Origin: Clostridium homopropionicum DSM 5847 | GTDB taxonomy: Bacteria; Bacillota; Clostridia; Clostridiales; Clostridiaceae | Length of the DNA stretch: 64,000 bases | Direction: 5' to 3' | Assembly: GCF_001263795.1 (NCBI RefSeq) | Contig: NZ_LHUR01000022.1 | Coordinates: 310,001-374,000 of the forward strand | Part shown: positions 37,457 to 49,336 of the stretch, one piece after another | How the letters are laid out: the number at the start of each line of letters is the position of its first letter | How positions within the stretch are numbered: the first letter of the stretch is position 1 | Translations under genes and position numbers: made by a program | Notes under the pieces: generated by a model | What the model was told of the DNA's origin: nothing | Seen by the model: only the letters and a program-made list of their open reading frames with translations | Databases searched by the model: none

Positions 37457-37852
37457 TTACCAAATGTAACAAATTACTTCTCCACCTAAGCCTAATTTTC
37501 TTGCATCTCTATCAGTAACGATTCCTTTAGAAGTTGATACAACTGCAACTCCAAGTCCGTTTAAAACTTTTGGAATATTATCTTTTTGGCAATAAACTCT
37601 TAAGCCTGGTTTAGAAATTCTTTTTAAACCTGTAATTACTCTTTCTTTTCCTTGATATTTCAACGACATTCTAAGCATTGGAACTGCTCCATCTGCATAT
37701 TCTTCAACATCTTTAACATATCCTTCCTGAAGTAATATGTTTGCTAAAGCTTTTTTAACATTAGAAGATGGAACTTCAACAACTTCATGTCTAACTATAT
37801 TTGCATTTCTTATACGAGTTAGCATATCTGCAATAGGGTCTGTCATAACCAT
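37457..37852 (-). CDS. rpsH: 30S ribosomal protein S8
   Basis: 131 residues. [20 protein letters not shown] after a two-codon extension, and C-terminal [28 protein letters not shown]. The ATG at 37852 is eight bases after GGAGG. Central-domain assembly protein; in E. coli it represses the spc operon. Confidence 0.98.
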   Translation of the reverse strand: MVMTDPIADMLTRIRNANIVRHEVVEVPSSNVKKALANILLQEGYVKDVEEYADGAVPMLRMSLKYQGKERVITGLKRISKPGLRVYCQKDNIPKVLNGLGVAVVSTSKGIVTDRDARKLGLGGEVICYIW

Positions 37853-37881
37853 CTATTATGCCTCCTTTCCAATTTTATATA

Positions 37882-38067
37882 TTACCAGCTTGCTTTTTTG
37901 CATCCAGGAATTTGACCTTTGTATGCTAATTCTCTAAAACAAATACGGCATATTCCGTATTTCTTTAAAACTGCATGTGGTCTTCCGCATATTCTACATC
38001 TTGTATATGCTCTAGTAGCATATTTAGGAGTCTTACTCCACTTTTCAATCATTGCTTTACGTGCCAC
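37882..38067 (-). CDS. rpsZ: 30S ribosomal protein S14, zinc-binding type Z
   Basis: 61 residues, the short zinc form with CRIC and CRICF giving CxxC-x12-CxxC. No zinc-independent paralogue is in the window. Between rplE and rpsH. Confidence 0.97.
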   Translation of the reverse strand: MARKAMIEKWSKTPKYATRAYTRCRICGRPHAVLKKYGICRICFRELAYKGQIPGCKKASW

Positions 38068-38082
38068 GTTCTTCCCTCCTTA

Positions 38083-38622
38083 TTATTGAGCAAATGGCAT
38101 TCCAAGACATCTAAGCAATTCTCTTGCCTCTTCATCTGTCTTTGCAGTAGTAACAAAAATTATATCCATACCTCTTACTTTGTCAATTTTATCATATTCT
38201 ATTTCTGGGAATATAATTTGCTCTTTAATTCCTAAAGCATAATTTCCTCTTCCATCAAATGCTTTAGCAGATACTCCTCTAAAGTCTCTAACTCTTGGTA
38301 GAGCAACACTAACAAGTCTATCAGCAAATTGATACATCTTCTCTTTTCTTAATGTAACCTTGCATCCTATTGGCATATTTTCTCTAATTTTAAAGTTAGC
38401 TACAGATTTTTTAGCTCTTGTAAGTATAGGTTTTTGACCTGAAATTTTTTGTAAGTCTCCAACAGCTGCTTCTAAAATTTTTGAATTATCTTTTGCTTCA
38501 CCAATACCCATATTGATAACTATTTTCTCTAGCTTTGGAACTTCCATTATATTTTTGTATCCGAACTTTTCCATTAGGGCTGGCACTACTTCTTTATTAT
38601 ATTTTTCCTGTAGTCTATCCAT
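38083..38622 (-). CDS. rplE: 50S ribosomal protein L5
   Basis: 179 residues: [60 protein letters not shown] and the final [26 protein letters not shown]. Binds 5S rRNA in the central protuberance. Confidence 0.98.
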   Translation of the reverse strand: MDRLQEKYNKEVVPALMEKFGYKNIMEVPKLEKIVINMGIGEAKDNSKILEAAVGDLQKISGQKPILTRAKKSVANFKIRENMPIGCKVTLRKEKMYQFADRLVSVALPRVRDFRGVSAKAFDGRGNYALGIKEQIIFPEIEYDKIDKVRGMDIIFVTTAKTDEEARELLRCLGMPFAQ

Positions 38623-38644
38623 CTAGTAAACCTCCTTTCAAAGT

Positions 38645-38962
38645 CTATAGTATTTCTCCGCACTTTTTGCATACTCTAACTTTTGTTCCATCTTCTAAAA
38701 GTTTTTTGCTTACTCTTGTAGCAGAATTACATTTAGTGCAATATAACATTACTTTTGAACTATTTATTGGTGCTTCTTTCTTTACTAATCCACCTTGCAT
38801 ATTTTCTCTGCTTGGTTTTGTATGTCTTGTTACTATATTAACATCTTTTACTAATACCTTGCCATCCTTAGGATATACTGCAAGTATTTCGCTTGTTTTT
38901 CCTTTATCTTTACCTGAAATAACAACAACTTTGTCTGTTCTTCTAACATGTACTTTAGCCAT
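38645..38962 (-). CDS. rplX: 50S ribosomal protein L24
   Basis: 105 residues from MAKVHVRRTDKVVVISGKDKGK (KOW motif). The ATG at 38962 is eight bases past GGAGG; an in-frame GTG three codons earlier overlaps it. The C-terminal CTKC...CKKCG pairs are usual in Firmicute L24. Confidence 0.97.
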   Translation of the reverse strand: MAKVHVRRTDKVVVISGKDKGKTSEILAVYPKDGKVLVKDVNIVTRHTKPSRENMQGGLVKKEAPINSSKVMLYCTKCNSATRVSKKLLEDGTKVRVCKKCGEIL

Positions 38963-38978
38963 CACAGCCACCTCCTTT

Positions 38979-39353
38979 TTATAGAACTTCAGGTGCTAAT
39001 GATAATATTTTATTGAACTCTTTATCTTTTTCTCTAAGCTCTCTAGCTATAGGTCCAAAAATACGAGTGCCTTTTGGTTGCTTATCATCCTTGATAACAA
39101 CTGCAGCATTTTCATCAAATTTTATGTATGAACCATCTGCTCTTCTAACACCTCTTTTTGACCTTACGACAACAGCTTTAACTACATCACCTTTTTTAAC
39201 AACCCCGCCTGGTGTTGCACTTTTAACGCTAGCAACTATTACATCACCAATGTTGCCATACTTTCTTCTAGAACCACCTAATACTCTGATGCACATTATT
39301 TCTTTTGCTCCAGTATTATCAGCTACTTTTAAGCGTGTTTGTGGCTGTATCAT
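38979..39353 (-). CDS. rplN: 50S ribosomal protein L14
   Basis: 124 residues. [32 protein letters not shown] and [26 protein letters not shown] are diagnostic. Binds 23S rRNA at the subunit interface (bridge B8). AAGGAGGT ribosome site. The last residues, SLAPEVL, are standard. Confidence 0.98.
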   Translation of the reverse strand: MIQPQTRLKVADNTGAKEIMCIRVLGGSRRKYGNIGDVIVASVKSATPGGVVKKGDVVKAVVVRSKRGVRRADGSYIKFDENAAVVIKDDKQPKGTRIFGPIARELREKDKEFNKILSLAPEVL

Positions 39354-39380
39354 ATGAACGACCTCCTTCCAACGTACAAA

Positions 39381-39635
39381 TTACTTCGCTTTTTCTACTA
39401 TTTGAACCAATCTCCAATTTTTATCTTTAGATAATGGTCTTGTTTCCATTATTGATACTATATCATTTATTCCAGCTTCATTATTTTCATCATGAACCTT
39501 GAACTTCTTAGTTACATTGATAGTTTTTCCATATAATGGGTGACGAACCTTGTTTTCAACTGCAACTACAATAGTCTTATCCATCTTATCAGAAACGACT
39601 CTACCTATTCTAGTTTTTCTGTTACCTCTTTCCAC
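39381..39635 (-). CDS. rpsQ: 30S ribosomal protein S17
   Basis: 84 residues: [33 protein letters not shown] and [23 protein letters not shown]-fold primary binder of 16S 5' domain. Confidence 0.98.
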   Translation of the reverse strand: MERGNRKTRIGRVVSDKMDKTIVVAVENKVRHPLYGKTINVTKKFKVHDENNEAGINDIVSIMETRPLSKDKNWRLVQIVEKAK

Positions 39636-39658
39636 AGGATGAACCTCCTTTCAGTGTA

Positions 39659-39871
39659 CTATTGTTCAACCACTTGTAATTCTTTTTCTCTAAGTACTGT
39701 TTTAACTTGAGCTATTGATTTCTTAACCTGTTTTATTGTCATTGGGTTTTCTAGTTGTCCTGTTGCTAATTGAAATCTCAAGTTAAATAGTTCAGCTTTA
39801 AGATCCATAAGTTTAGCTGATAATTCTTGAGATGAACTTTGTTTTAATTCTTGTAATTCATTAGCCCTCAT
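39659..39871 (-). CDS. rpmC: 50S ribosomal protein L29
   Basis: 70 residues, all helical: [44 protein letters not shown]. At the exit tunnel near the SRP and trigger factor site. Overlaps the rplP end by 11 bp. Confidence 0.98.
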   Translation of the reverse strand: MRANELQELKQSSSQELSAKLMDLKAELFNLRFQLATGQLENPMTIKQVKKSIAQVKTVLREKELQVVEQ

Positions 39872-40304
39872 TTACTTCACCACCCACTTGCTCGAAATCT
39901 TTTCTTGTTACAAACTTAGTGCCTATTGGAAGCTTATGTGAAGCAAGTCTCATAGCTTCTCTAGCAACTTCTTCTGCAACACCTGATAATTCAAATAAAA
40001 CTCTACCTGGTTTAACAACTGCTACCCAGTATTCTGGTGATCCTTTACCAGAACCCATACGTGTTTCAGCTGGTTTCTCAGTTACTGGCTTATCTGGGAA
40101 AACCTTAATCCAAAGCTTTCCACCTCTTTTTATATATCTATTAATAGCAATTCTGGCAGCCTCAATCTGGTTGCTTGTTAACCAGCCTGGTTCAGTTGCT
40201 TGTATAGCGTAATCACCGTATGCAATGAAATTTCCTCTTGTTGCTTTTCCTCTCATATTGCCACGTTGTACCTTACGATGTTTTACCTTTTTTGGCATCA
40301 ACAT
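39861..40304 (-). CDS. rplP: 50S ribosomal protein L16
   Basis: 147 residues: [54 protein letters not shown] after a two-codon extension. ATG at 40304 is eight bases after GGAGG. Needed for tRNA placement at the A site. Overlaps rpmC. Confidence 0.98.
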   Translation of the reverse strand: MLMPKKVKHRKVQRGNMRGKATRGNFIAYGDYAIQATEPGWLTSNQIEAARIAINRYIKRGGKLWIKVFPDKPVTEKPAETRMGSGKGSPEYWVAVVKPGRVLFELSGVAEEVAREAMRLASHKLPIGTKFVTRKDFEQVGGEVNEG

Positions 40305-40321
40305 AACTTATTCCTCCTTTC

Positions 40322-40987
40322 TTATTGGTTAACTTCTTCTACTTTTACTTTTCTCTTTGGAAGAATTTCACCTTTATAAACCCAAACTTTAACACCTATT
40401 TTTCCGTATGTTGTGTTTGCTTCTGCAAATCCATAGTCTATATCTGCTCTTAATGTTTGTAGAGGAATTGTTCCTTCATGATATTGCTCTGTTCTAGCAA
40501 TTTCTGCTCCTGCAAGTCTTCCTGCACATGCAGTCTTAACTCCTTTAACTCCACTTCTCATTGCTCTTTGAATAGTTTGTTTCATAGCTCTTCTAAAAGA
40601 TATTCTTTTTTCAAGTTGTTGAGCAATGTTCTCTGCCATTAATTGAGCATCTGTTTCTGGTTTTTTAATTTCAACTATGTTGATTATAACATTCTTTTCA
40701 CTTACTTTTGAAACAAGTTGTTCTTTTAATTCATCTATACCTTTTCCGCCTTTTCCTATTAGCATACCAGGTTTAGCTGTATATATATTTACTTTAACTC
40801 TTTTTGGGGTTCTTTCAATTTCAATTTTAGAAATTCCTGCTGAAAAAGCTTTTACTTTTATATATTTTCTTATTATATCGTCCTCAATTAGGTTATCAGC
40901 AAAATTTTTACTATCTGCATACCATTTAGCATCCCAGTCTTTAATAACTCCGACTCTGAGGCCATGTGGATTAACTTTTTGTCCCAA
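40322..40987 (-). CDS. rpsC: 30S ribosomal protein S3
   Basis: 221 residues: [23 protein letters not shown], a KH domain with [14 protein letters not shown], and the C-terminal domain [22 protein letters not shown]. Lines the mRNA entry channel. Confidence 0.98.
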   Translation of the reverse strand: MGQKVNPHGLRVGVIKDWDAKWYADSKNFADNLIEDDIIRKYIKVKAFSAGISKIEIERTPKRVKVNIYTAKPGMLIGKGGKGIDELKEQLVSKVSEKNVIINIVEIKKPETDAQLMAENIAQQLEKRISFRRAMKQTIQRAMRSGVKGVKTACAGRLAGAEIARTEQYHEGTIPLQTLRADIDYGFAEANTTYGKIGVKVWVYKGEILPKRKVKVEEVNQ

Positions 40988-41004
40988 TCTTATTTCCCTC
41001 CTTT

Positions 41005-41340
41005 TTATGCTCTTTCTTTTACAACTAGTGTTATGTGACTAGTTCTTTTCATAATTGAATATGCTCTACCTTGTGCACGTGGTCTAAATCTCTTTAATGT
41101 TGGTCCTTGGTTAGCATAAGCTTCTGCAATAAATAAATTTTTACCATCAAGGTTTAAATTATTTTCTGCATTAGCTACTGCTGATTTTAGAACTTTATTT
41201 ATTATAGTAGCTGCATTCTTCGGAGTATATTTTAATATAGCGAAAGCTTCATTTACATTCTTACCTCTTACTAAATCAAGAACAACTGCCACTTTTCTTG
41301 GAGCAATTCTCACATACTTTGCTATAGCTCTAGCTTCCAT
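41005..41340 (-). CDS. rplV: 50S ribosomal protein L22
   Basis: 111 residues: [28 protein letters not shown] and the extended loop [30 protein letters not shown] that lines the exit tunnel. The loop is full length, with no macrolide-resistance type deletion seen. Confidence 0.98.
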   Translation of the reverse strand: MEARAIAKYVRIAPRKVAVVLDLVRGKNVNEAFAILKYTPKNAATIINKVLKSAVANAENNLNLDGKNLFIAEAYANQGPTLKRFRPRAQGRAYSIMKRTSHITLVVKERA

Positions 41341-41361
41341 TTTAGTTCCTCCTTCCTATAA

Positions 41362-41646
41362 CTATCTTAAACGTGTTGATTTTTCACTCTTGTCTACGTG
41401 GCCTTTGAATGTTCTAGTTAAAACGAATTCTCCTAATTTGTGTCCTACCATGTCTTCACTTATATAAACTGGAACATGCTTTCTTCCATCATGTACTGCT
41501 ATAGTATGGCCTACCATTTGAGGGAAAATTGTTGAACTTCTTGACCAAGTCTTTATTACTTTCTTTTCACCTTTTTCATTCATTGCCTCTATTTTACTCA
41601 TTAATGATTCTGCAACAAACGGTCCTTTTTTAAGTGATCTACTCAA
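41362..41646 (-). CDS. rpsS: 30S ribosomal protein S19
   Basis: 94 residues: [61 protein letters not shown]. Head protein, partner of S13. 80 bp after rplB; that gap shows nothing but AT-rich sequence with a short inverted repeat around 41680-41705. Confidence 0.98.
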   Translation of the reverse strand: MSRSLKKGPFVAESLMSKIEAMNEKGEKKVIKTWSRSSTIFPQMVGHTIAVHDGRKHVPVYISEDMVGHKLGEFVLTRTFKGHVDKSEKSTRLR

Positions 41647-41725
41647 GCTAGTGTCCTCCTTTCATAATCTTTAAATATAGGAAGAGAATACACCATTCTC
41701 TTCTTTATACTTAAATATTAACTAA

Positions 41726-42559
41726 TTATTTTTGACCTCTTCTCTTAATAATTAATCTATCTGAATACTTCTTGTTCTTTCTTGTCTTGTATCCAAGTGC
41801 TGGTTTACCCCATGGAGTAACAGGACCTGGACGTCCAATAGGTGATTTACCTTCTCCACCACCATGAGGGTGATCGTTAGGGTTCATAACAGATCCTCTA
41901 ACTGTAGGTCTCCAACCCATATGTCTCTTTCTTCCAGCTTTACCTATGTTTATTATATCATTTGTTAGATTAGAAACTGTTCCTATTGTAGCTCTACATT
42001 CTATTCTAACATATCTCATTTCTCCACTTGGAAGTCTTAATATAGCATAGCCTCCCTCTTTAGCCATTAATTGAGCTGAGGTTCCAGCAGATCTCACTAT
42101 TTGACCACCTTTACCTGCTTGTAATTCAATGTTGTGAATTACTGTACCCACAGGTATGTTTTGTAATGGAAGTGCATTTCCTGGTTTAATGTCCGCATCT
42201 TTTCCTGACATTAATACGTCTCCAACTTTTAATCCAGCTGGTGCAATTATATATCTCTTTTCACCATCTGCGTATACAACTAATGCTATATATGCTGTTC
42301 TGTTTGGATCGTATTCTATTGTAACAACCTTTGCAGGTATTCCATCTTTATTTCTCTTAAAATCTATTATTCTATATTTTCTCTTAGCTCCACCACCACG
42401 ATGACGAACAGTTATTTTACCTTGAGCATTTCTTCCAGCCTTGCTATTTAGAGCAACAAGAAGTGATTTCTCAGGTGTATCTGTTGTTATTTCCTCAAAT
42501 GTAGGCATAGTCATTTGTCTAAGTGAAGGTGTTGTTGGTTTAAACTTCTTAACAGCCAT
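41726..42559 (-). CDS. rplB: 50S ribosomal protein L2
   Basis: 277 residues: [37 protein letters not shown] and [48 protein letters not shown], containing the essential histidine near the peptidyl transferase centre. Confidence 0.98.
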   Translation of the reverse strand: MAVKKFKPTTPSLRQMTMPTFEEITTDTPEKSLLVALNSKAGRNAQGKITVRHRGGGAKRKYRIIDFKRNKDGIPAKVVTIEYDPNRTAYIALVVYADGEKRYIIAPAGLKVGDVLMSGKDADIKPGNALPLQNIPVGTVIHNIELQAGKGGQIVRSAGTSAQLMAKEGGYAILRLPSGEMRYVRIECRATIGTVSNLTNDIINIGKAGRKRHMGWRPTVRGSVMNPNDHPHGGGEGKSPIGRPGPVTPWGKPALGYKTRKNKKYSDRLIIKRRGQK

Positions 42560-42617
42560 TTAAGTTCCCTCCTTCTTCTCGCTTATCTGGTTTTACCACC
42601 AATAACCGCTTTAATTA

Positions 42618-42911
42618 TTACATTCCTTCAAAGAATTCTATTGTTTTGCTATCTGCAGTTAATGTAACTACAGCTTTCTTGTAATCAGGTCTTTTTCCTA
42701 TGTGAACGCCAACTCTCTTAGTCTTTCCCATAATTCTACCTGTATTTACTTCTTTAACCTTTACACCAAAAACTTCTTCAACAGCTCTCTTAATTTGAGA
42801 TTTGTTTGCTTTAATGTCTACTACGAAGGTGTATTGTCTGTCTGCCATAGCAGCCATGCTTTTTTCAGTTATTACAGGTCTTTTAAGTATATCGTAGCTG
42901 TTTAACATCAT
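42618..42911 (-). CDS. rplW: 50S ribosomal protein L23
   Basis: 97 residues: [47 protein letters not shown]. Forms the docking site for trigger factor and SRP. The ATG overlaps the rplD stop codon. Confidence 0.98.
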   Translation of the reverse strand: MMLNSYDILKRPVITEKSMAAMADRQYTFVVDIKANKSQIKRAVEEVFGVKVKEVNTGRIMGKTKRVGVHIGKRPDYKKAVVTLTADSKTIEFFEGM

Positions 42912-43531
42912 TATGCATACACCTCCTCAATTTTTGCAACTGCTTCCTTTGTAATTATGAACTTATCATGTTTTAATATATCATATACGTTCAAATTATT
43001 TACAGGAATAACCATTGCTCCTTCTATATTTCTTACTGATTTAAACACAACATCATCTGTTGCAGGTACTACTATTAAAGGTTTCTTTGCTTCAAAAGCA
43101 TTTATCATTTTAACAATTTCTTTTGTTTTTGGAGCTTCTAATTGTAAACCTTCTAATACTACAAGATTATTATCATTAACTTTGCTAGTTAGTGCTGATT
43201 TCATTGCAACTCTTTTCATTGTTTTTGGAATTGCCATTCTATAATCTCTTGGCTTTGGTGCAAATACTATACCACCATGTATCCATTGAGGTGCTCTAAT
43301 AGAACCTTGTCTTGCTCTACCAGTTCCCTTTTGTCTCCAAGGTTTCTTTCCTCCTCCAGAAACTTCAGATCTTGTTTTTGCTGATTGAGTTCCTTGTCTT
43401 TTATTTGCAAGTAGTGCAACTACTACTTGATGTAATACACTTTCATTTACCTCAACTGCAAATACGTTGTCAGATAATTGCATATCTCCAACTTTTTGTC
43501 CTTCTCTATTATATAAATCTACTGTAGGCAT
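42911..43531 (-). CDS. rplD: 50S ribosomal protein L4
   Basis: 206 residues with the central extended loop [40 protein letters not shown] that reaches the tunnel. In E. coli L4 represses the S10 operon by binding its leader; the long leader of rpsJ here makes a similar role conceivable. Confidence 0.98.
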   Translation of the reverse strand: MPTVDLYNREGQKVGDMQLSDNVFAVEVNESVLHQVVVALLANKRQGTQSAKTRSEVSGGGKKPWRQKGTGRARQGSIRAPQWIHGGIVFAPKPRDYRMAIPKTMKRVAMKSALTSKVNDNNLVVLEGLQLEAPKTKEIVKMINAFEAKKPLIVVPATDDVVFKSVRNIEGAMVIPVNNLNVYDILKHDKFIITKEAVAKIEEVYA

Positions 43532-43556
43532 TCTTTATCCTCCTTTCTTGCAAATC

Positions 43557-44186
43557 TTAAGCTTTTACCGTATTTCTAATTACAACATAGCCTTTGTTTG
43601 GACCTGGTATTCCGCCCTTTATTAATATTACGTTCTTTTCAGGCATTACTTTTACAACTTGTAAGTTTAATACAGTTGTCTTCTTGCTTCCCATGTGTCC
43701 AGGCATCTTCTTGTTTTTAAATGTTCTTGATGGAGATGATGAAGCACCACCTGATCCAACAGCTCTATGATACTTAGAACCGTGAGACATAGGTCCTCTA
43801 TTAAAGTTCCATCTCTTGATTGTTCCAGCGAAACCTTTTCCTTTTGATATTCCAGATACATCTACTCTTTCTCCTGCTTCAAATGTATCTGCTTTTATTT
43901 CGCTTCCTACTTCATATTGAGTAGTATCTTCTAATCTTAACTCTTTAACAAGTCTTCTTAAAGATACTCCTGCTTTTGCAAAATGACCTTTTTTAGGTTT
44001 GTTTGCTAACTTTTCTCTAATAACTTCAAAGCCTACTTGTATTGCATCGTATCCATCTTTTTCTTTTGTTTTCTTTTGGATAACAGGGCAAGGACCAGCT
44101 TCTACTACTGTTACAGGAACAACCTTACCATCTTCATCAAATATTTGAGTCATTCCTAGCTTTCTACCTATAATTGCTTTCTTCAT
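43557..44186 (-). CDS. rplC: 50S ribosomal protein L3
   Basis: 209 residues from [33 protein letters not shown]. The central loop near the peptidyl transferase centre ([36 protein letters not shown]) is intact. ATG at 44186 follows AGGAGGTGCAGAAA; the GTG three codons earlier overlaps the ribosome site. Confidence 0.97.
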   Translation of the reverse strand: MKKAIIGRKLGMTQIFDEDGKVVPVTVVEAGPCPVIQKKTKEKDGYDAIQVGFEVIREKLANKPKKGHFAKAGVSLRRLVKELRLEDTTQYEVGSEIKADTFEAGERVDVSGISKGKGFAGTIKRWNFNRGPMSHGSKYHRAVGSGGASSSPSRTFKNKKMPGHMGSKKTTVLNLQVVKVMPEKNVILIKGGIPGPNKGYVVIRNTVKA

Positions 44187-44249
44187 TTTCTGCACCTCCT
44201 AAAATATTAGCGGATCGAGTCCGATCATAATATCTTCAATTATTAAAAA

Positions 44250-44558
44250 TTATAATTTTATTTCGATATCCACACCAGCTGGTAAGTCTAATCTCATTAG
44301 AGCATCAACTGTTTTAGGTGATGGACTTAATATATCTATTAATCTCTTATGTGTTCTAATTTCAAATTGTTCTCTAGAATCCTTGTACTTATGTGTAGCT
44401 CTTAATATAGTTACAACATCTTTTTCTGTTGGTAGCGGAACTGGTCCAGCTACTTTAGCACCTGTACTCTTTGCAGTTTCTACGATTTTTTCAGCTGATT
44501 GATCTAATATATTGTGATCAAATGCTTTTAGTCTAATTCTGATTTTTTGATTTGCCAT
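44250..44558 (-). CDS. rpsJ: 30S ribosomal protein S10 (NusE)
   Basis: 102 residues: [42 protein letters not shown] and [35 protein letters not shown]. Also a transcription antitermination factor with NusB and NusG. First gene of the S10-spc-alpha run, behind a leader of about 200 bases. Confidence 0.98.
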   Translation of the reverse strand: MANQKIRIRLKAFDHNILDQSAEKIVETAKSTGAKVAGPVPLPTEKDVVTILRATHKYKDSREQFEIRTHKRLIDILSPSPKTVDALMRLDLPAGVDIEIKL

Positions 44559-44760
44559 TTTATTTCCCTCCTTTTCATTTCTCTTTAATGTTCGTATGTA
44601 ACCTCAGTGTTATGTAAACTGCTCCAGGTGTTCCATGATTTTTTAGCATAATACAGCATACATAGCACAGTCGCCTGATTCATGATCAAGCATGCTCAGC
44701 TAAGAATAACCTAGAAAATCCAGCAACCTCTTGCTTCATCGCCTTTATACTGTCACAACT
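44559..44760 (-). promoter_or_regulatory. Long structured 5' leader of the S10 operon
   Basis: About 200 bases between the predicted transcription start (~44759) and rpsJ. More GC-rich than surrounding intergenic DNA, with small hairpins such as AGCAA-GAGG-TTGCT and an enclosing TTAGC...GCTAA pairing, and repeated short words GGCGA and GAGGTTRC. No reading frame or tRNA. A ribosomal-protein-binding leader (L4 or other) is likely by position, but I recognise no named family. Confidence 0.55.
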
Positions 44761-44765
44761 CTTAT

Positions 44766-44794
44766 ATTGTATAATATTTTTTTAGTTTTGACAA
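44766..44794 (-). promoter_or_regulatory. Sigma-A promoter for the S10 operon
   Basis: Minus strand TTGTCA (44789-44794), 17-base spacer, TACAAT (44766-44771), located between the tuf terminator and the rpsJ leader. Confidence 0.85.
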
Positions 44795-44846
44795 GTATTT
44801 TTTAAATTTTATCCATTTTCCTATAATAATCTTTTATTTACACATA

Positions 44847-44874
44847 AAAAAAGAAGGGCGTCCCCTTCTTTTTT
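44847..44874 (-). terminator. Intrinsic terminator of the str operon after tuf copy 1
   Basis: Perfect 12 bp stem AAAAAAGAAGGG/CCCTTCTTTTTT with loop CGTC, 20 bp past the tuf stop. The arms themselves supply the U-tract. Confidence 0.95.
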
Positions 44875-44893
44875 ATATATAGTTAGGTATAGA

Positions 44894-46075
44894 CTATTCT
44901 AAAATAGTAGTAACAACTCCTGAACCAACTGTTCTTCCACCTTCTCTGATGGCAAATCTTAAGTTTGCTTCCATTGCTACTGGAGTTATTAATTCTACTG
45001 TCATATCAATGTGATCTCCTGGCATAACCATTTCTACTCCTTCTGGTAATGCGATTGATCCTGTTACGTCTGTTGTTCTGAAGTAGAATTGTGGTCTATA
45101 TCCGTTGAAGAATGGTGTATGTCTTCCCCCTTCTTCTTTCTTTAATACGTATACTTGACCTACGAATTTCTTGTGTGGTTTTACTGAACCTGGTTTTACT
45201 AATACTTGACCTCTTTCGATTTCGTTTCTTTGTACTCCTCTTAGTAATGCTCCGATGTTATCTCCTGCCATTGCTTCATCTAACATCTTTCTGAACATTT
45301 CTACTCCTGTACATGTTGTCTTTCCTATTTCTTCTTTCATTCCTACGATTTGTACTTCGTCTCCTACGTGTAGTACTCCTCTTTCTACTCTTCCTGTTGC
45401 AACTGTTCCTCTTCCTGTTATTGTGAATACATCTTCTACTGGCATTAAGAATGGTTGGTCTGTTGCTCTTTCTGGTGTTGGTATGTATTCATCTACCGCT
45501 GCCATTAAGTCTTTTATGCATTGATCATCATCTTCTTCTATTGCTTTTAATGCTGATCCTACTACTACTGGACATCCATCTCCATCAAATCCGTATTCGT
45601 TTAATAGATCTCTTACTTCCATTTCTACTAATTCTAATAGTTCTGGATCGTCTACTTGGTCTGCTTTATTTAAGAATACTACTATATGGTTAACTCCAAC
45701 TCTTGATGCTAGTAGTATATGTTCTCTTGTTTGAGGCATTGGACCATCTGCTGCTGATACAACTAGGATAGCTCCATCCATTTGAGCTGCTCCTGTTATC
45801 ATGTTCTTTACATAGTCAGCGTGTCCTGGACAGTCAACGTGTGCATAGTGTCTTGCATCTGTTTCATATTCTACGTGTGCTGTATTGATTGTGATTCCTC
45901 TTTCCTTTTCTTCTGGTGCTTTGTCTATTTCGTCATATCTTTGTACTTGCGCTTTTCCTTCTTTTGCAAGTGTCATTGTGATTGCTGCTGTTGTTGTTGT
46001 CTTACCGTGGTCTACGTGACCGATTGTTCCTATGTTTACATGTGGCTTTGTTCTTTCAAACTTTTGTCTTGCCAT
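44894..46075 (-). CDS. tuf: Elongation factor Tu, copy 1
   Basis: 393 residues. GTPase that delivers aminoacyl-tRNA: G1 GHVDHGKTT, switch [16 protein letters not shown]3 DCPGHADY, G4 NKADQ and the two C-terminal beta barrels ending [14 protein letters not shown]. Encodes the same protein as copy 2. Last gene of L7Ae-rpsL-rpsG-fusA-tuf, 58 bp after fusA, followed by a strong terminator. Confidence 0.98.
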   Translation of the reverse strand: MARQKFERTKPHVNIGTIGHVDHGKTTTTAAITMTLAKEGKAQVQRYDEIDKAPEEKERGITINTAHVEYETDARHYAHVDCPGHADYVKNMITGAAQMDGAILVVSAADGPMPQTREHILLASRVGVNHIVVFLNKADQVDDPELLELVEMEVRDLLNEYGFDGDGCPVVVGSALKAIEEDDDQCIKDLMAAVDEYIPTPERATDQPFLMPVEDVFTITGRGTVATGRVERGVLHVGDEVQIVGMKEEIGKTTCTGVEMFRKMLDEAMAGDNIGALLRGVQRNEIERGQVLVKPGSVKPHKKFVGQVYVLKKEEGGRHTPFFNGYRPQFYFRTTDVTGSIALPEGVEMVMPGDHIDMTVELITPVAMEANLRFAIREGGRTVGSGVVTTILE

Positions 46076-46089
46076 TTATTTTTCCTCCT
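44894..46089 (-). repeat. 1,196 bp direct repeat containing tuf, copy 1
   Basis: Identity with 60853-62048 starts at the stop codon and ends just past the AGGAGGAAAAATAA ribosome site. Bases outside both ends differ at once. All spurious frames inside translate identically in both copies, which supports base-level identity. Confidence 0.93.
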
Positions 46090-46133
46090 AACCTATCTTT
46101 ATATTTTATTATTTAATTTAAATTATTTTTAAA

Positions 46134-48194
46134 TTACTTTGCTCCTGTTACTTTATCAGTAATGTTCTTTGGAACATCTTCATAATGGTGGAATTCCATA
46201 CTGTATGTTCCTCTTCCTTGAGTCTTTGATCTTAATACGGTTGCATATCCAAACATTTCTGATAGAGGTACATATGCTGCTATAACTTGAGCACCAGATC
46301 TTGAATTCATTCCCTCTATTCTTCCTCTTCTTGAGTTAACATCACCAATAACGTCTCCCATGTAATCTTCTGGTACTGTTATTTCAACTTTCATTATTGG
46401 TTCAAGTAATACTGGATTAGCTTTTGCCATAGCATTTTTAAACGCCATAGATCCAGCTACTTTAAATGCCATTTCAGATGAGTCAACATCATGGTATGAT
46501 CCATCATAACATTTAACCTTGAAATTAATAACTGGATATCCTCCAACTATACCTGTCTTAGAAGCTTCTTGAATACCATTGTCAATAGCCGGAATATATT
46601 CCTTAGGGATAACTCCTCCTACTATGGCATTTTCAAATTCATATTCTCCTTCAGAAGGAATTAACTCAATCCAACAGTGTCCGTATTGACCACGTCCACC
46701 TGATTGTCTTACAAACTTACCTTCAGCCTTAACAGCATTCTTGATAGTTTCTCTGTAAGCAACTTGTGGAGCACCTACGTTACATTCTACTTTAAATTCT
46801 CTTTGAAGTCTGTCAACGATTATTTCAAGGTGAAGTTCTCCCATACCTCCAATAATTACTTGACCTGTTTCTTGGTTTGTATATGTTCTGAATGTAGGGT
46901 CTTCTTCTGCAAGCTTAGCTAATGCTATACCCATTTTTTCTTGAGAAGCTTTTGTCTTAGGTTCAATAGCTACTTCAATAACTGGTTCAGGGAATTCCAT
47001 ACTTTCAAGTATTACTGGAGCATCCTCATCACATAAAGTATCACCAGTTGTTGTATTTTTTAAACCTATTACTGCACCTAATTCTCCTGCATATAATTCT
47101 TCAACTTCTTCTCTGTGGTTAGCATGCATCTTAACAAGTCTTCCGATTCTTTCCTTTTTGTTCTTTGTACTATTTAATACATAGCTACCGCTCTTCATTA
47201 TTCCTGAATAAATTCTAACGAAAGCAAGTTTACCAACAAATGGGTCTGTTGCTATCTTAAATGCTAATGAAGCTAAAGGTTCACTATCAGAAGCATGTTT
47301 CTCAATTTTTTCTCCATCCATATCTTGACCTTCTATTGAAGGAATATCTAATGGAGATGGTAAATATGCAATAACTGCATCTAGTAAGTGCTGAACTCCC
47401 TTATTTCTATAAGCTGTTCCGCAAAGAACTGGAACTATTTCATTAGCTATAGTAGCTTTTCTTAATGCAGCATAAATTTCTTCTGATGTAATTTCTTCAC
47501 CTTCAAGGTATTTCATCATTAAATCTTCATCTGTTTCAGCAACTGCTTCGATTAAAGCTCCTCTATATTCTTCAGCCTTGTCTTTTAAGTCATCTGGTAT
47601 TTCAACTTCTTCGAAGTTTACTCCTAATTCTTTGTCAAAAACTACTGCTACGTTCTTAATAAGATCAACATGACCTTGATAATTGTCTTCTTTTCCTATT
47701 GGAAGTTGTACTGGTACTGCATTAGCACGTAGTCTTTCTCTAACTGAATTAACAGACATATAGAAATCTGCACCTAAGATATCCATTTTGTTAACGAATA
47801 TCATTCTTGGTACTTTATACTTATCTCCTTGTCTCCATACTGTTTCAGTTTGAGGCTCAACTCCACCCTTTGCATCAAGAACTGTAACTGCTCCGTCAAG
47901 TACTCTTAATGACCTTTCAACTTCAACTGTGAAATCTACGTGTCCTGGTGTATCAATTATGTTTATTTGGTGTTCTTTCCAGAAACATGTTGTTGCAGCA
48001 GAAGTAATTGTTATACCTCTTTCTTGTTCTTGAACCATCCAGTCCATTGTAGCTGCACCTTCATGAACTTCACCTATTTTATGACTCTTTCCTGTATAGA
48101 ATAGTATACGCTCAGTTGCTGTTGTTTTACCAGCGTCTATATGAGCCATTATACCAATATTACGAAATTTTTCTAATGGATATTGTCTAGCCAC
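46134..48194 (-). CDS. fusA: Elongation factor G
   Basis: 686 residues from [34 protein letters not shown]-driven translocase: G1 AHIDAGKTT, switch [15 protein letters not shown]3 DTPGHVDF, G4 NKMD, and domains II to V. I take the GTG at 48194, five bases after AGAGGAGGAG; the in-frame ATG seven codons upstream reads through that site. Confidence 0.97.
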   Translation of the reverse strand: MARQYPLEKFRNIGIMAHIDAGKTTATERILFYTGKSHKIGEVHEGAATMDWMVQEQERGITITSAATTCFWKEHQINIIDTPGHVDFTVEVERSLRVLDGAVTVLDAKGGVEPQTETVWRQGDKYKVPRMIFVNKMDILGADFYMSVNSVRERLRANAVPVQLPIGKEDNYQGHVDLIKNVAVVFDKELGVNFEEVEIPDDLKDKAEEYRGALIEAVAETDEDLMMKYLEGEEITSEEIYAALRKATIANEIVPVLCGTAYRNKGVQHLLDAVIAYLPSPLDIPSIEGQDMDGEKIEKHASDSEPLASLAFKIATDPFVGKLAFVRIYSGIMKSGSYVLNSTKNKKERIGRLVKMHANHREEVEELYAGELGAVIGLKNTTTGDTLCDEDAPVILESMEFPEPVIEVAIEPKTKASQEKMGIALAKLAEEDPTFRTYTNQETGQVIIGGMGELHLEIIVDRLQREFKVECNVGAPQVAYRETIKNAVKAEGKFVRQSGGRGQYGHCWIELIPSEGEYEFENAIVGGVIPKEYIPAIDNGIQEASKTGIVGGYPVINFKVKCYDGSYHDVDSSEMAFKVAGSMAFKNAMAKANPVLLEPIMKVEITVPEDYMGDVIGDVNSRRGRIEGMNSRSGAQVIAAYVPLSEMFGYATVLRSKTQGRGTYSMEFHHYEDVPKNITDKVTGAK

Positions 48195-48253
48195 TTTTTC
48201 TCCTCCTCTCAGCAAGTAAATTGCACTGCATTTGCAATGTGAAAATTAATTGG

Positions 48254-48288
48254 ATAAAACTGTTTTGGATTATCCAAAACAGTTTTAT
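48254..48288 (-). promoter_or_regulatory. Long hairpin between rpsG and fusA
   Basis: Perfect 16 bp inverted repeat ATAAAACTGTTTTGGA/TCCAAAACAGTTTTAT with a 3-base loop, 17 bp past the rpsG stop and 60 bp before the fusA start. No clear U-tract follows on the minus strand. Possibly a partial terminator or mRNA-processing or stability element that sets the ratio of ribosomal protein to EF-G/EF-Tu mRNA. Confidence 0.6.
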
Positions 48289-48304
48289 ATCTAGCATTAA
48301 TTTA

Positions 48305-48848
<544 letters not shown>

Positions 48849-48903
48849 AAAATATCTATTATTATTTATATAAATGCTGAAGACATAGCACTATTTTCTA
48901 AAA

Positions 48904-49281
48904 CTATTTTTGTTTTGGTCTCTTTGCACCATACTTAGATCTTCCTTGTAATCTGTTAGCAACACCTGCAGAGTCTAATGCTCCTCTTACAATATGATAT
49001 CTAACACCTGGAAGGTCTTTTACTCTTCCACCTCTTATTAAAACAACGCTATGTTCTTGTAAGTTGTGTCCTACTCCTGGTATGTAAGCTGTAACTTCAT
49101 ATCCATTTGTAAGTCTTACTCTTGCAACTTTTCTTAAAGCTGAGTTTGGTTTCTTAGGTGTTGTTGTCTTAACAACTGTACATACTCCTCTTTTTTGTGG
49201 ACATTGTTTTAATGCTGGTGATGCTGACTTTTCTTCAACTGCTTTTCTTCCTTTTCTTACTAGTTGGTTAATTGTTGGCAT
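48904..49281 (-). CDS. rpsL: 30S ribosomal protein S12
   Basis: 125 residues: [77 protein letters not shown]. Decoding-centre protein. The lysine in TPKKPNS (streptomycin site) is the wild-type residue. Confidence 0.98.
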   Translation of the reverse strand: MPTINQLVRKGRKAVEEKSASPALKQCPQKRGVCTVVKTTTPKKPNSALRKVARVRLTNGYEVTAYIPGVGHNLQEHSVVLIRGGRVKDLPGVRYHIVRGALDSAGVANRLQGRSKYGAKRPKQK

Positions 49282-49336
49282 TTTTTCACCTCCTCAATTA
49301 TTAAATAGACTATATAAAAGTTTATTAATAGCGTAG

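Noticed and set aside
44559-44760. tRNA, T-box or riboswitch in the S10 leader
   Set aside because: No cloverleaf, no T-box core sequence and no match to a riboswitch consensus I know.
44894-46132. Several plus-strand open frames inside both tuf genes, one Cys-rich
   Set aside because: They are antisense shadows caused by strong codon bias of tuf; the Cys-rich composition comes from reverse-reading its codons.
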